Positions 1 to 11,200 of a stretch of DNA of 64,000 nucleotides are shown here, piece by piece. Every line of letters begins with the position of its first letter. Positions within the stretch are counted from its first letter, which is position 1. The stretch lies in contig NZ_MKEQ01000001.1 in assembly GCF_001875655.1 (NCBI RefSeq), forward strand, positions 1,736,001-1,800,000. Reading direction: 5' to 3'. Source of the DNA: Enterobacter hormaechei ATCC 49162 (GTDB lineage Bacteria; Pseudomonadota; Gammaproteobacteria; Enterobacterales; Enterobacteriaceae). Below the pieces are notes generated by a model. The model did no database searches and had not been told where the DNA came from. It worked only from the letters and a program-made list of their open reading frames with translations. Both the position numbers and the translations under genes were made by a program.

Positions 1-418
1 AGACGGCAGCCACCGTGGAGCAGGAGTACTGCGGATAAAGGGCGAGCACCACAATGTGCTCAACGCCCTGCGCCAGCAGAGAGTCGACGGCGCTTGCCAG
101 GGACGGCTTGCCGTAGCTCATGCCGAGCGCAACGGGCATCTCAGGCAGGCGGGCGGCCAGCGCTTTTTCCTGTCGGCGGCTGTACACCATCAGCGGCGAG
201 CCCTCTTCCATCCACACGGACTGATAGAGTTTAGCGACGCGCGGCGAACGAATCGGCAGGATGACGCCACGCAGCAGCGGCCACCACAGCAGTCTCGGGG
301 TATCCACGACGCGCGTGTCGCTTAAAAATTGTCGCAGGTAGCGTTTTACCGCGTCTGATGTAGGTGCTTCTGGAGTGCCCAGATTGGCAAGCAGGATGCC
401 GGTTTTCGCCTGACTCAT
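1..418 (-). CDS. hemH: Ferrochelatase HemH, N-terminal part (runs off the window)
   Basis: Ferrochelatase inserts Fe2+ into protoporphyrin IX, the last step of haem synthesis, at the inner face of the cytoplasmic membrane. About 139 codons are visible from the ATG at 418; the rest lies beyond base 1. The N-terminus [19 protein letters not shown] is the conserved class I start, and later residues ([12 protein letters not shown], then a [14 protein letters not shown] segment) also fit the family. The gene is on the same strand as adk and about 125 bp downstream of it, as in E. coli. It is partial only because of the window edge. Identification is by recognised similarity. Confidence 0.95.
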   Translation of the reverse strand, partial: MSQAKTGILLANLGTPEAPTSDAVKRYLRQFLSDTRVVDTPRLLWWPLLRGVILPIRSPRVAKLYQSVWMEEGSPLMVYSRRQEKALAARLPEMPVALGMSYGKPSLASAVDSLLAQGVEHIVVLALYPQYSCSTVAAV

Positions 419-510
419 TCACGCCTCTTAACCATTTGATAGGTTGTCAATTGTAGCGGAAATGCGTTTAAACGAAACCCATTGCTGTAATAGGTAAGAT
501 GAGAATATTT

Positions 511-532
511 CTCACCCGGAAGCCCGGGTGAG
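511..532 (-). terminator. Hairpin after adk
   Basis: CTCACCCGG (511-519) pairs with CCGGGTGAG (524-532) just beyond the adk stop codon and before hemH. It lacks a strong T-tract on the minus strand, so it may be a weak terminator or an mRNA-stabilising hairpin. Confidence 0.55.
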
Positions 533-542
533 AGGCGCGCAA

Positions 543-1220
<678 letters not shown>

Positions 1221-1324
1221 TCAAAAGCGCTAAACAATACCACCAGAACGGGTATCGCTCAAGGAAGGCGGGGAGGCTGAAACGGTTAATGAGGGCAGAT
1301 AATTTGGGAGAGTGCAGACAACTG

Positions 1325-1406
1325 CCCCTCACCCTAACCCTCTCCCCAGAGGGGAGAGGGGACGATTATACCCTCTCCCCTTTGGGGAGAGGGCCAGGGT
1401 GAGGGG
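1325..1406. repeat. 82-bp GC-rich palindromic intergenic repeat (copy 1)
   Basis: The element starts with CCCCTCACCCT (1325-1335) and ends with its exact inverse AGGGTGAGGGG (1396-1406). Inside are two smaller hairpins, CCTCTCCCC/GGGGAGAGG and CCCTCTCCCC/GGGGAGAGGG. It lies between the htpG stop and the adk start. Half-length relatives occur at 8219-8253 and 32282-32315. The form resembles a REP or MITE-like sequence dispersed by a trans-acting transposase; no such enzyme is encoded in the window. Confidence 0.85.
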
Positions 1407-1416
1407 TCGTGTTTAA

Positions 1417-3291
1417 TTACGCCAGCAGCAGCGCATTCACACGTTTAATGAACAGGTTAGGGTCTTCCAGCGTACCGCGCTCGGCCAGCAGGGACTGATC
1501 CAGCAGCAGTTCAACCCACTCGGCAAAGCGGGCGTCATCCTGGGTATCCGCCGCGCGTTTCACCAGTGGATGATCCGGATTAAGCTCAAAGATATATTTC
1601 ACTTCCGGCACGGCCTGGCCCGCCGCAGCGAACAGTTTCGCCATCTGGGTGCTCATTTCGTCCGCATCGGTGGTGACAATGGCTGGCGTATCGGTCAGAC
1701 GGTGCGTGAAGCGCACCTCTTTCACGCGGTCGCCCAGCAGGGTTTTCACGCGCTCAACGAACGGCTCCAGCGCCTTCTCGGCTTCTTTCGCGCTGTCGTC
1801 CACTTCATCCGCCAGCTTATCGATAGACTCGTCAGCTTTGGCAACAGACTGGAAAGATTTACCGTCGAACTCGGTCAGGTAGTTCATCATCCACTCGTCG
1901 ATGCGGTCAGACAGCAGCAGTACTTCAATGCCTTTCTTACGCAGCAGCTCCAGATGCGGGCTGCTCTTCGCTGCCGCATAGCTGTCGGCGGTGATGTAAT
2001 AGATCTTCTCCTGCCCTTCTTTCATGCGGGAAACGTACTCTTCCAGCGACACGGTCTGCGCGGAGGAGTCGTTGTGCGTGGAGGCGAAGCGCAGAAGTTT
2101 AGCAATGGTTTCAACGTTCGCGGTGTCTTCCGCCGGGCCTTCCTTCAGCACCAGGCCGAACTGTTTCCAGAAGGTCTGGTATTTTTCCGCATCGTCTTTC
2201 GCCAGTTTTTCCAGCATCTGCAACGCACGTTTGGTCAGGGCGTTACGCAGGTTACGGGTGACGGTGCTGTCCTGGAGGATTTCACGGGAGACGTTCAGCG
2301 GCAGATCGTTGGAATCTATCAGGCCACGCACAAAGCGCAGGTAGTTCGGCATGAACTGCTCGGCGTCGTCCATGATGAAGACGCGCTGCACGTACAGCTT
2401 CAGACCGTGCTTGTGATCGCGGTTCCACATGTCCCACGGTGCCTGCGCCGGAATGTACAGCAGGCTGGTGTACTCCTGCTTCCCTTCCACTCGGTTGTGG
2501 CTCCAGGTCAGCGGGTCGGTAAAGTCGTGGGCAATGTGCTTGTAAAACTCGTTGTACTCGTCGTCTTTGATTTCAGCCTTGTTGCGCGTCCACAGCGCCT
2601 GCGCCTTGTTGATTTTCTCCCAGGAAACCACGGTTTCGCCGTCTTTCTCTTCCTGTTTTTCAATCTCAACCGGCAGCGCGATGTGGTCGGAATACTTGCT
2701 GATGATGGAGCGTACGCGCCAGTCGTTCAGGAAGTCGTCTTCGCCTTCACGCAGGTGCAGGGTGATTTCGGTGCCACGATCCGCTTTGGTGATGTCATCA
2801 ACGGTGTACTCGCCTTCCCCTTTGGATTCCCACAGCACGCCGTTCTCTGCGCTGTCGCCCGCGGCGCGGGTGCGCACGGTGACTTTATCCGCCACGATGA
2901 ACGCCGAGTAGAAGCCCACGCCAAACTGACCGATCAGCTGGCTGTCTTTCGCCTGGTCAGAGCCCATGGACTCAAGGAACGCTTTGGTGCCGGATTTGGC
3001 GATGGTCCCGAGGTGGTCGATCACCTCGTCACGGTTCATCCCGATGCCGTTATCGGCGATGGTCAGGGTGCGGTTCTCTTTATTGAACGAGACGCGCACG
3101 CGCAGTTCGCCGTCGCCTTCATACAGATCCGGGTTAGACAGCGCGCGGAAGCGCAGCTTGTCCGCCGCATCGGAGGCGTTGGAAATCAGCTCACGCAGGA
3201 AAATTTCTTTGTTGGAATACAGGGAATGGATCATCAGGTGCAGAAGCTGTTTCACTTCTGACTGGAAACCACGGGTTTCTTGTCCTTTCAT
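1417..3291 (-). CDS. htpG: Hsp90-family chaperone HtpG
   Basis: ATP-dependent cytosolic chaperone that acts on late folding intermediates with DnaK. It has 624 residues, the same as E. coli. The N-terminal GHKL ATPase shows [14 protein letters not shown] (Mg/ATP-binding helix), DNGIGM at about residues 79-84 and the lid motif QFGVGFYS. Middle and C-terminal dimerisation domains follow. The start [12 protein letters not shown] is canonical. A sigma-32 promoter lies upstream (3344-3372), so heat-shock control is expected. A 563-codon open frame on the opposite strand is a codon-bias shadow. Confidence 0.99.
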   Translation of the reverse strand: MKGQETRGFQSEVKQLLHLMIHSLYSNKEIFLRELISNASDAADKLRFRALSNPDLYEGDGELRVRVSFNKENRTLTIADNGIGMNRDEVIDHLGTIAKSGTKAFLESMGSDQAKDSQLIGQFGVGFYSAFIVADKVTVRTRAAGDSAENGVLWESKGEGEYTVDDITKADRGTEITLHLREGEDDFLNDWRVRSIISKYSDHIALPVEIEKQEEKDGETVVSWEKINKAQALWTRNKAEIKDDEYNEFYKHIAHDFTDPLTWSHNRVEGKQEYTSLLYIPAQAPWDMWNRDHKHGLKLYVQRVFIMDDAEQFMPNYLRFVRGLIDSNDLPLNVSREILQDSTVTRNLRNALTKRALQMLEKLAKDDAEKYQTFWKQFGLVLKEGPAEDTANVETIAKLLRFASTHNDSSAQTVSLEEYVSRMKEGQEKIYYITADSYAAAKSSPHLELLRKKGIEVLLLSDRIDEWMMNYLTEFDGKSFQSVAKADESIDKLADEVDDSAKEAEKALEPFVERVKTLLGDRVKEVRFTHRLTDTPAIVTTDADEMSTQMAKLFAAAGQAVPEVKYIFELNPDHPLVKRAADTQDDARFAEWVELLLDQSLLAERGTLEDPNLFIKRVNALLLA

Positions 3292-3343
3292 CTAAGTCGA
3301 CCTCAACAATGCCATTTAATGGGGTTGTAAAACGTTGAGTGAG

Positions 3344-3372
3344 AGATGGGGATAAGGGGGGAGATTTTCAAG
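3344..3372 (-). promoter_or_regulatory. Heat-shock (sigma-32) promoter of htpG
   Basis: On the minus strand CTTGAAA (3366-3372) is followed after 14 bp by CCCCATCT (3344-3351). This matches the sigma-32 consensus CTTGAAA-N13/15-CCCCATNT. The -35 box abuts the recR terminator hairpin. Confidence 0.85.
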
Positions 3373-3396
3373 CGGAGGCCGCGCGCGCAGCCTCCG
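3373..3396 (-). terminator. Hairpin after recR
   Basis: CGGAGGC (3373-3379) pairs with GCCTCCG (3390-3396), with further GC pairing in the middle, six bases past the recR stop. The T-run is poor. It sits directly upstream of the htpG -35 element and probably separates the two units. Confidence 0.6.
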
Positions 3397-3401
3397 TTTG
3401 G

Positions 3402-4006
3402 TCAGAAAATAATCTTGTGACGTCCGGCCAGAGAGTGCGACAGCGTGGTGCCGTCGACCATCTCCAGCTCACCGCCGACCGGTACGCCGTGGGCGATGCG
3501 GCTGGCGTCAACGCCGTACTGCGCGCACAGCTCGGCGATGTAGTTGGCGGTTGCTTCCCCTTCCACCGTGGGGTTGGTGGCGAGGATCACCTCTTTGATC
3601 GTTTCGGACTCCAGGCGCTGTTCAAGGCGGTCGAGACCGATATCGTCCGGGCCGATGCCGTCCAGCGGGGAGAGATGCCCCATCAGCACGAAATAGCGGC
3701 CGGAAAACTGCCCGGTTTGTTCGATGGCGTAGATGTCCGCCGGACTCTCCACCACGCAAATCTGACCGTTTTCCTGACGACGCGGGTTCGTGCAGATGTT
3801 ACATACGTCCTGCTCGGTAAAGGTCCGGCAGTCCGCACAGTGACCAATTTCTGACATGGCGCGGGTCAGAGCCTGCGCCAGGCGCATCCCGCCGCTGCGG
3901 TCGCGCTGCAATAGCGTAAACGCCATGCGCTGCGCCGACTTCGGGCCAACACCCGGCAGGCAGCGCAGTGCTTCCATTAACTGCGTGAGCAGCGGACTGG
4001 TTTGCA

Positions 4007-4007
<1 letters not shown>
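3402..4007 (-). CDS. recR: Recombination mediator RecR
   Basis: RecR works with RecF and RecO to load RecA on gapped, SSB-coated DNA. The 201-residue protein has a helix-hairpin-helix near the N-terminus ([13 protein letters not shown], residues 17-29), a zinc finger with C57, C60, C69 and C72, then a TOPRIM domain (about residues 80-175). The start codon overlaps the ebfC stop by one base (TGATG), so the two are translationally coupled. The order dnaX-ebfC-recR is the conserved arrangement. Confidence 0.98.
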
Positions 4008-4360
<353 letters not shown>

Positions 4361-4392
4361 TTAAGGATTACAACCGTAAGTCAGACTCACGA

Positions 4393-6321
4393 TCAAATGG
4401 GGCGAATACTCTCTTCATCCAGATCGGCGTCGAAGAACCGGCGCAGGGTCTGGATGTTGTTATCCGCAATAATCGCCTCGCGCGCCTGCGCGAGCTTCTC
4501 TTCATAAATGGCCTGTCGCCACTCAAGCGGCGTTTTCACCGCCGGATTATCATCTTCAATGATAGTCAATTCAACCGGCACACCCTGTAATGCGCTCAGC
4601 GCCTCGGCCAGCGCCTTTTGCGCGCCAGGGGAGTTGAGGTGCCGCTGGCCCGGGCGCAGGTGCAGACGCACCTGATTACCGTCCTGCTCTTTCCAGGCGT
4701 TCAGCGCGACCTGCTCCACCAGCTTCGGCAGGTGCAGTTTGCTGACCTCAGCGGCCCAGGCGTCGCGCTCGATGGACTCTTCCGCGAGCTTCGCGGACAG
4801 CTCCGGCGTTTTTTCATGCTCCAGCGCCTTTTTCAGCGCTTTTGGCGTGGCGACCACTTCCTTGACCGTTTCAACAACGGTGGTCGCCTTCCAGCGGTAT
4901 GCCTCTTCTTTCGCCGGGGCTTTTTGCTCGAGCGCGGACGGTGCCGGACGCGACTGTACGCGCTCCGTTACCGAGGCCAGTCGTTCAAGCGCGGCGTTGT
5001 TCACCGGCCGCGCTCTTGCAGGCGCTGCCGGTTCACTCTTTTTTGGTTTGGTTGCTCCCTGCGCACGTTGCAACTGGCTTCGTGCGGCAAGCACCGAACT
5101 GGTGGCATCCGACAGCGGCACATTTTGCTGCGGCGGCGGTGTCGGTTGCGGTGGCACCTGCTGCGGTGACATGACCGCGGTTGGCGCGACCGGCGCAAAG
5201 GACTGCCGGGGCGCTTCCGGCTCCGGCATTGGCATGCGCGGATGGAAGGCCAGCGCGCGGAGCAGCGTCATTTCAACGCCCATCCGGCGATCCGGTGCAA
5301 ACGGCAGCTCTTTGCGGCCAATCAGCAGCGTTTGATAATAAAGCTGAACGTCAGCCGGCGGTACGGTGCGCGCAAGTTCACGCATCCGCGGTTCAATAGT
5401 CGCCATGTCTGCGCCAATGGCCGACGGAGACAGTTGCAGCATCGCCACGCGGTGCAGCAGGCTGAGCATCTCGACCAGCAGCGCTTCCCACTCAATGCCA
5501 CGGGCGGCGGCGTCGTTGACGAGCGTCATCACCCGCTCACCGTTGGCGGCAATCATCGCTTCGATAAGCGACAGCGCCTGATCGTCATCCAGCGTGCCGA
5601 GCATGGTGCTGACCGCCTCGGTGGAGAGTTTACCGTCACCGCTGGCAATGGCCTGATCGGTCAGGCTTAGCGCATCGCGCAGGCTGCCGTCCGCCGCACG
5701 GGCCAGCAGTTGCAGCGCGCGAGGTTCGTGGACGATGTGCTCTTCATCGAGGATATGCTCAAGCTGCGCGCGGATCTGCTCAACGTCCAGCGCCTTCAGA
5801 TGGAATTGCAGGCAGCGCGAGAGGATCGTGACCGGCAGCTTTTGCGGATCGGTAGTCGCCAGCAGGAATTTAACGTGCGCGGGCGGCTCTTCCAGCGTTT
5901 TCAGCAGGGCGTTGAAGCTGTGGCGCGACAGCATGTGCACTTCATCGATCAGATAGACCTTGAAGCGTCCGCGCGCCGGGGCGTACTGCACGTTATCGAG
6001 CAGATCGCGGGTGTCTTCCACTTTGGTACGCGAGGCGGCGTCGATCTCGATCAGATCGACAAAGCGCCCCTGCTCGATCTCCCGGCAGTTGTCACACACG
6101 CCACACGGGGTGGCGGTGATCCCGGTTTCGCAGTTGAGACCTTTTGCCAGCAGACGGGCAATAGAGGTCTTACCGACGCCGCGGGTGCCGGAAAAAAGAT
6201 AGGCGTGATGGATGCGACCTAGCGACAAGCCGTTCGCCAGGGCCGTCAGCACATGTTCCTGACCGACAACGTCAGCAAAGGTTTGTGGTCGCCATTTACG
6301 GGCTAACACCTGATAACTCAT
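4393..6321 (-). CDS. dnaX: DNA polymerase III tau subunit (gamma by frameshift)
   Basis: Clamp-loader ATPase that also links the core polymerases. I take the ATG at 6321 (MSYQVLARKW), giving 642 residues against 643 in E. coli; a TTG five codons upstream is not needed. Walker A GTRGVGKT is at residues 45-52, zinc cysteines are at C64, C73, C76 and C79, and LIDEVHML (Walker B) and an SRC arginine-finger motif follow. The Pro/Gln/Ala-rich linker (about residues 370-500) precedes the tau-specific C-terminus. A slippery site at codons 427/428 should give a 429-residue gamma protein. Confidence 0.98.
   Translation of the reverse strand: MSYQVLARKWRPQTFADVVGQEHVLTALANGLSLGRIHHAYLFSGTRGVGKTSIARLLAKGLNCETGITATPCGVCDNCREIEQGRFVDLIEIDAASRTKVEDTRDLLDNVQYAPARGRFKVYLIDEVHMLSRHSFNALLKTLEEPPAHVKFLLATTDPQKLPVTILSRCLQFHLKALDVEQIRAQLEHILDEEHIVHEPRALQLLARAADGSLRDALSLTDQAIASGDGKLSTEAVSTMLGTLDDDQALSLIEAMIAANGERVMTLVNDAAARGIEWEALLVEMLSLLHRVAMLQLSPSAIGADMATIEPRMRELARTVPPADVQLYYQTLLIGRKELPFAPDRRMGVEMTLLRALAFHPRMPMPEPEAPRQSFAPVAPTAVMSPQQVPPQPTPPPQQNVPLSDATSSVLAARSQLQRAQGATKPKKSEPAAPARARPVNNAALERLASVTERVQSRPAPSALEQKAPAKEEAYRWKATTVVETVKEVVATPKALKKALEHEKTPELSAKLAEESIERDAWAAEVSKLHLPKLVEQVALNAWKEQDGNQVRLHLRPGQRHLNSPGAQKALAEALSALQGVPVELTIIEDDNPAVKTPLEWRQAIYEEKLAQAREAIIADNNIQTLRRFFDADLDEESIRPI
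5003..5060 (-). other. dnaX: Programmed -1 ribosomal frameshift signal in dnaX
   Basis: Three parts are in place on the minus strand. An internal Shine-Dalgarno AGGGAG (5055-5060) comes first. The slippery heptamer A-AAA-AAG (5038-5044) is in frame as codons 427/428. A stem then pairs ACCGGC with GCCGGT (5027-5032 with 5003-5008), extended by GCGC pairing. After slippage the next codons are GAG then TGA (5033-5035), so gamma ends with Glu as in E. coli. Confidence 0.95.
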
Positions 6322-6409
6322 GGGCAGGCTCTGCAACGCTGGAAGGTGAATTAATGGAGGGGAATGCTATCACAACCTCACCCATTGAGCGAGGTTGTGA
6401 GATACGGGA

Positions 6410-6961
6410 TTAATGACCCGGGAATGGCACCAGGCTGTAGCTGGTAATACCCTGTTTTTCCAGGCGCTGCTCGCCGCCGAGATCGAACAGGTTGATGATG
6501 AATGCCGCGTCGGTCACTTCCCCGCCCAGACGACGGATCAGCTTCACGGTCGCTTCGATAGTGCCGCCAGTTGCCAGCAGATCATCCACCACAAGCACTT
6601 TGTCGCCTGGCTTGATGGCATCAACGTGAATTTCCAGCTGATCGGTGCCGTATTCCAGCTCATAGCTCTCCGCAATGGTTTCACGCGGCAGTTTGCGCGG
6701 TTTACGCACCGGCACAAAACCCACGCCCATCGCCAGCGCAACCGGTGCGCCAAACAGGAAGCCACGGGCTTCGGTACCTACTACTTTGGTGATCCCGGCG
6801 TTTTTATAACGCTCGACCAGCAGTTCAATGCTGAGCGCGTACGCTTTCGGGTCTTCCAGCAAGCTGGTGACATCGCGGAAAAGAATGCCAGGTTTTGGAT
6901 AGTCCTGGATACTTTTGATGCTATTTTTCAGATATTCAAGCTGCTGTGCAGTTGCGGTCAT
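6410..6961 (-). CDS. apt: Adenine phosphoribosyltransferase
   Basis: Purine salvage enzyme: adenine + PRPP to AMP + PPi, in the cytoplasm. The ATG at 6961 ([14 protein letters not shown]) gives 183 residues, the E. coli length; the frame is open 18 codons further up without family support. The PRPP-binding motif [13 protein letters not shown] lies around residues 122-134. Residue 88 region reads [10 protein letters not shown] where E. coli has VRKPGKLPRE. It lies upstream of dnaX with a gap of about 90 bp. Confidence 0.98.
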   Translation of the reverse strand: MTATAQQLEYLKNSIKSIQDYPKPGILFRDVTSLLEDPKAYALSIELLVERYKNAGITKVVGTEARGFLFGAPVALAMGVGFVPVRKPRKLPRETIAESYELEYGTDQLEIHVDAIKPGDKVLVVDDLLATGGTIEATVKLIRRLGGEVTDAAFIINLFDLGGEQRLEKQGITSYSLVPFPGH

Positions 6962-7112
6962 CGGTTTGTGCCTAAATGAAACAGTGTTACTCACGGCGCG
7001 CGACGAGTCGGTCAAAGTAACAGTTGTTTAACCTTTGACCAGGCGCACCTGTGCTCGAAAACGGTCGAATTTACTGGCTGTGCGCCATAATTGCAACCGC
7101 CATGATGAGGCT

Positions 7113-7490
7113 TCAGTGCTTTTGTTGCTTTTCATCAACCACGGGGATCCGCCACATAAAGATCAGCAGGCAGGCCAGGATCGCCAGCAGCAGAATACGC
7201 ACCCACATCATTTTCACCAGCCATAACGAGACGGCAAAGGTGATCAGGATGAAGGCAATGGCGCGCGGCTTGGCTCCGGGCGGCATGGCACGGTGTTTTT
7301 GCCAGTGTCGCAGGTAGCCGCCAAACCACGAGCGGTACAGAAGCCAGTGGTGAAAACGCGGCGATGAGCGGGCGAAACACCAGGCCGCCAGCAGGATAAA
7401 CGGGGTGGTCGGCAGCAAGGGCAATACAATGCCCAGCGTACCCAACACTACCGCGAGCCAGCCAATGATGATTAAAATAGTACGCTGCAT
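7113..7490 (-). CDS. ybaN: Inner-membrane protein YbaN (DUF454)
   Basis: A 125-residue membrane protein of unknown function. The ATG at 7490 (MQRTILIIIGWL) matches the E. coli start; six codons upstream are open. A hydrophobic hairpin lies at residues 4-36 (GTLGIVLPLLPTTPFILLAA is the family signature) and a second near residues 82-115, with a charged middle and a basic tail. It diverges from priC with only about 50 bp between starts. Confidence 0.93.
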   Translation of the reverse strand: MQRTILIIIGWLAVVLGTLGIVLPLLPTTPFILLAAWCFARSSPRFHHWLLYRSWFGGYLRHWQKHRAMPPGAKPRAIAFILITFAVSLWLVKMMWVRILLLAILACLLIFMWRIPVVDEKQQKH

Positions 7491-7540
7491 AATGCGAATC
7501 GTTATCAAACTGAACGGCTACTTTACCACTGGAGAGCGCA

Positions 7541-8068
7541 TTGAAAACAGCACTGCTTCTTGAGAAGCTGCAAAATCAGCTGATCGCTCTGCGGGCGCAG
7601 GCCACACCGCTGATGGGACATGCCACGCTGAAACCGCGCTTTGACCGGCAGCTTTTCCGCACCCGCAGCACCGTTATTCAGGATTACCTTGCTGAGATGC
7701 AGACCCACCTCGACGAGCTTCGCCACGCGGTTGAGAGTGAACAGCAGGAACAGGTGGCGTGGCTTGCGGCGCATCTTACCGAGCAGATCACCGCCCTGCA
7801 CCGGGAAATCGCCACCTGGCCGCTACGGGCGTGGGACAGCGCCTCGCCTGGACTCGGAAAATGGCAGCGTAAGCGGCTGGAGAACCAGGAGTTTGAGCGC
7901 CGTCTGTTTGAGATGAAGCGCGAGCGCGAAGCCCGCCTGAACAATAGCGAAACGCTGGAAGAGCAGCAGTTATTAATGCGTGAAATCAGCGCGCTGGAAG
8001 GCCGCATCGTCCGCTGCCGTCAGGCGCTGGATGAGATAGAACGCGTCATTGAACGCCTGACCCGTTAA
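7541..8068 (+). CDS. priC: Primosomal replication protein N'' (PriC)
   Basis: PriC helps reload the DnaB helicase at stalled forks, with SSB and independently of origin sequence. The 175-residue protein is almost wholly helical, with a basic C-terminal half ([21 protein letters not shown] region) that fits DNA and SSB binding. The start is a TTG at 7541 behind GGAGAG. The N-terminus [14 protein letters not shown] matches the family, while the N-terminal half is more diverged than the C-terminal half. rsmS follows 14 bp later. Confidence 0.95.
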   Translation: MKTALLLEKLQNQLIALRAQATPLMGHATLKPRFDRQLFRTRSTVIQDYLAEMQTHLDELRHAVESEQQEQVAWLAAHLTEQITALHREIATWPLRAWDSASPGLGKWQRKRLENQEFERRLFEMKREREARLNNSETLEEQQLLMREISALEGRIVRCRQALDEIERVIERLTR

Positions 8069-8082
8069 CAGGAGCCACACTG

Positions 8083-8256
8083 ATGTCACTGGAAAATGCC
8101 CCCGACGAGGTCAAGCTGGCCGTCGATTTAATTATGTTGCTGGAGAATCACGCGATCCCGGCGGAGACGGTGCTGAAGGCGCTGGAGATTGTGCGGCGGG
8201 ATTTTGAGGGGAAACTTCCCCCTCACCCTGCCCTCTCCCCTGAGGGGAGAGGGTAA
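8083..8256 (+). CDS. rsmS: RsmS (YbaM) with a repeat-derived C-terminus
   Basis: A 57-residue protein too short for most ORF tracks. It starts at ATG 8083 behind AGGAG. Residues 1-46 ([20 protein letters not shown] onwards to about RRDFEGKL) match E. coli RsmS/YbaM, a small protein reported to affect secondary-metabolite regulation in Pectobacterium. E. coli ends in a short acidic-basic tail of about eight residues. Here the tail [12 protein letters not shown] and the TAA stop come entirely from a palindromic repeat (8219-8253). The conserved core is complete, so function may persist. Confidence 0.9.
   Translation: MSLENAPDEVKLAVDLIMLLENHAIPAETVLKALEIVRRDFEGKLPPHPALSPEGRG
8219..8253. repeat. 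GC-rich palindromic repeat (copy 2, half-length)
   Basis: CCCCTCACCCT followed by the hairpin CCCTCTCCCC/GGGGAGAGGG matches the left half of the 82-bp element at 1325-1406. It lies inside the reading frame of rsmS and ends five bases before the mscK stop codon on the other strand. It may also act as a hairpin at this convergent junction. Confidence 0.85.
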
Positions 8257-8260
8257 TAGT

Positions 8261-11200
8261 TCAGGCGGGAGTAGGGTCATCCCCCTTAATCTCGCGCTTC
8301 ACTTCCGTATGCTCATCGCCTTTCTCATTGCGCAGGTGCACTTCAAGCTGGTTGAAGGCGATATTAATGTTGTTTTCACGACACAGACGGTCAATGGTGC
8401 GGTTCAGCTCATCGACGGTGTAGCTGCGATCGCGCAGTTCGCGTACGTACAGGCGCAGCTCATGATCCAGCGTGCTTGGCCCGAAGGTGGTGAAGAACAC
8501 GTCAGGTGCAGGATCGTGCATCACTTTAGGATGTGATTTCGCGGCTTCCAGCAGAACCTCTTTCACTTTATCCAGATCTGATCCGTAGGCCACCCCGAGT
8601 CGGATCACCACACGGGTGGTGGTATCCGAGAGCGACCAGTTGATCAGGCGCTCGGTCACAAACGCTTTGTTCGGGATGATCACCTCTTTACGATCGAAGT
8701 CGGTAATGGTGGTCGCACGAATACGGATCTTACTGACGGTCCCGGAGAAGGTGCCGATAGTGACGGTATCACCGATACGCACCGGACGTTCGAACAGGAT
8801 AATCAGGCCAGAGACAAAGTTACCGAAGATCTCCTGCAAGCCGAAGCCCAGACCTACCGACAAGGCCGCCGCCAGCCACTGAAGTTTATCCCACGAGACG
8901 CCCAGCGAACCGAATACCGTCATCGCCCCGACAATAATAATGACGTAGTTCAGGATGGTGGTAATAGCATACGACGCCCCCTGGCGCAGGTTCAGCCTTG
9001 AGAGCACCAGCACTTCCAGCAGACCCGGCAGGTTGCGGATCAACGCCCAGGCCACCACTGACGACACCAGCGCAAAGAGCAGGCTGCCCATGGTGACGCT
9101 TTTCATTACCGCAGCGCCCGCTTCGGTACCGTTGTATTGCCAGAGGGTGATACTGTCGAGGTAGGCGAAGACGGTGATTAAATCAGACCAGATGGCCCAG
9201 AACATCACCGCAAACAGCGCGATCATCACCAGCATGGTGATACGCATCGTTTGCTGGTTAACCTGCTCCAGGGCAATGGTCGGCTCTTCCTGCGGCTCTG
9301 CCCCTTCAGCCCCCTCTTTCACCTGATGCTGCCGACGGGCAACAGCACGACGATACGCAATGCGGCGCGCCGCCACGCTCAAACCACGCAGCACGGTCTG
9401 GAACAGCAGGTTCCACACAATCACCAGATAAACCGTTTCGATCCAGCGGCCTGACAGACGAAGCGTGGTATAGAAGTAACCCGTCGCGGTCAGCACCATC
9501 AGCGCCAGCGGAATGATCGCCAGCACCGTTACGGTAACCAGACGAAGATTGTGAGACTCTTTATCCCGCCAGCTGTCGCGGCACATTGGCCACATCAGGA
9601 CGGCAATCAGCAGCAGGTTGAGCATAATCACCAGCTGCCCCAGCACGTCATCCATCAGATGCAGCGGCGAAAGCTCGGCCACAACAGACCAGAAGTGCAG
9701 CGGTAGCAGCGCGAGGCTGATGCGCACAATCTGGCGACGCCAGTGGCTGGTGAGTTTTTCCGGCATGTTGAAGTGGCGGACGGCGACGCCATCTTTTTCC
9801 AGCACTTTCCAGCACAGGCCAAACACCAGCCAGAACAGCGCCAGCTTCTTGCTAAACGCCCACAGCAGATCGCTGATATTCAGCTGCATGGTCAGCAGGA
9901 TCAGGCCCACGGCGAGTATCAACAGGCAGACCGGCAGAGCACGGATCAGGTCGATCAGGATAGCTTTCGGGGTGTGCAGCTGGCTGTCGTTACGCAGTTG
10001 CCCCACTTCCGAGGCCAGCTTCGCCTGGTACTGTTTCAGCCATTTCAAACGCCAGCGAATCAACCCGGCAATCAATAACAGCGGTAATCCGGCCAGGAAG
10101 GCAATCATCACCGCAGGCCAGGCTTTCTCCCAGTTCACGGTAATTTTCATGCTTTTGATCTGGGATTTCAGCGTTTCCGGGAAAGATTTAAACCAGTCCC
10201 AGTCCATGGGTTTGTTGCTGTTCACCCAGAAAATCTGCTGGGTCAGGATCTCCTGGAGGCTTTTTGAAACGCTCACCAGCTGCTGCTGGTTGATTTGCAG
10301 GTTAATCGCCATCATCAGCTGATTGCCCAGCTGCTTGTTAAGCTGATCGAGCAGTTCGCGGCGCATGTCCACGACCTGTAACAGCGCGTCGTGAACTTCT
10401 GCGTTCACTTCACTTGAATGGCCCTCTTCCACTTTGGCAACGAAGGTATCACTCTGGAACAGCGCATCGCGCTGCTGGTTGACGTCAAACTGTTCAAGTC
10501 GCAGATCCGCAATGCGGTTGGTCATATCTTCCAGCTCGTCGGCGGACGGCAGCGTCTGCTGTTGCTGGTAGAGAATGCGCGACAGCAGCAGGCTGCCCTT
10601 CAGGACGGCAATCTGCTCTTTGACGTTACGCTCGGCCTGCAACGCGCGATCCAGCCAGTTTTTGACTTTGATATTTTGCTGCACCAGCGCGCTGCCGTTT
10701 TCCGTCGCCTGAATCAGACGCTCGCTCAACTGGTGGTTAATCTCCAGCTCCTGCTTCACCAACGGGTTGGCCTGAATACGCGCCGTTTCGTCTGGCGAGA
10801 CCGCTTCCTGCGCCGTTTTTTCGGTCAGCGTCAGGCGCTTGCTGTTCACCGCTTCCTGCAACAGCTGAAGCTGATGCTCAAGCCGGTTGATATTCGCGGT
10901 CACGTAGTCACGCTGTTTTTGCAGCGCATCCTGTAGCACCGTGTTGCCTTCCAGACTCTTGCGCTGCTGTTCAATCTCCGCGTTCAGCAACGTCTGCTGG
11001 ATATTCAGCAGCGTTTGCTGGGTGGGACGAAGCGCCCCTTCCCCCACGGTGATGCCATTCAGACGGTTACGTATCTGCTGAAGCTGTTGCGACGCGGAAT
11101 ACATGGCGTTCTGCACGCGCTCTGGCTGGGTTTGCAGCGAAACCAGCTGGCTGTTGTAGGTCGAGAGATCGGACTGCGCCGTTTGCAGATCGTCCAGCAA

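Noticed and set aside
1325..1406. CRISPR array or tandem repeat
   Set aside because: The inverted layout and lack of regular spacers mark it as a palindromic element.
1570..3261. 563-codon open frame antisense to htpG
   Set aside because: It mirrors the htpG coding bias, has no ribosome-binding support and no recognisable domain; a GC-rich shadow.
6322..6336. TTG start five codons upstream of the dnaX ATG
   Set aside because: Family members begin at MSYQVLARKW.
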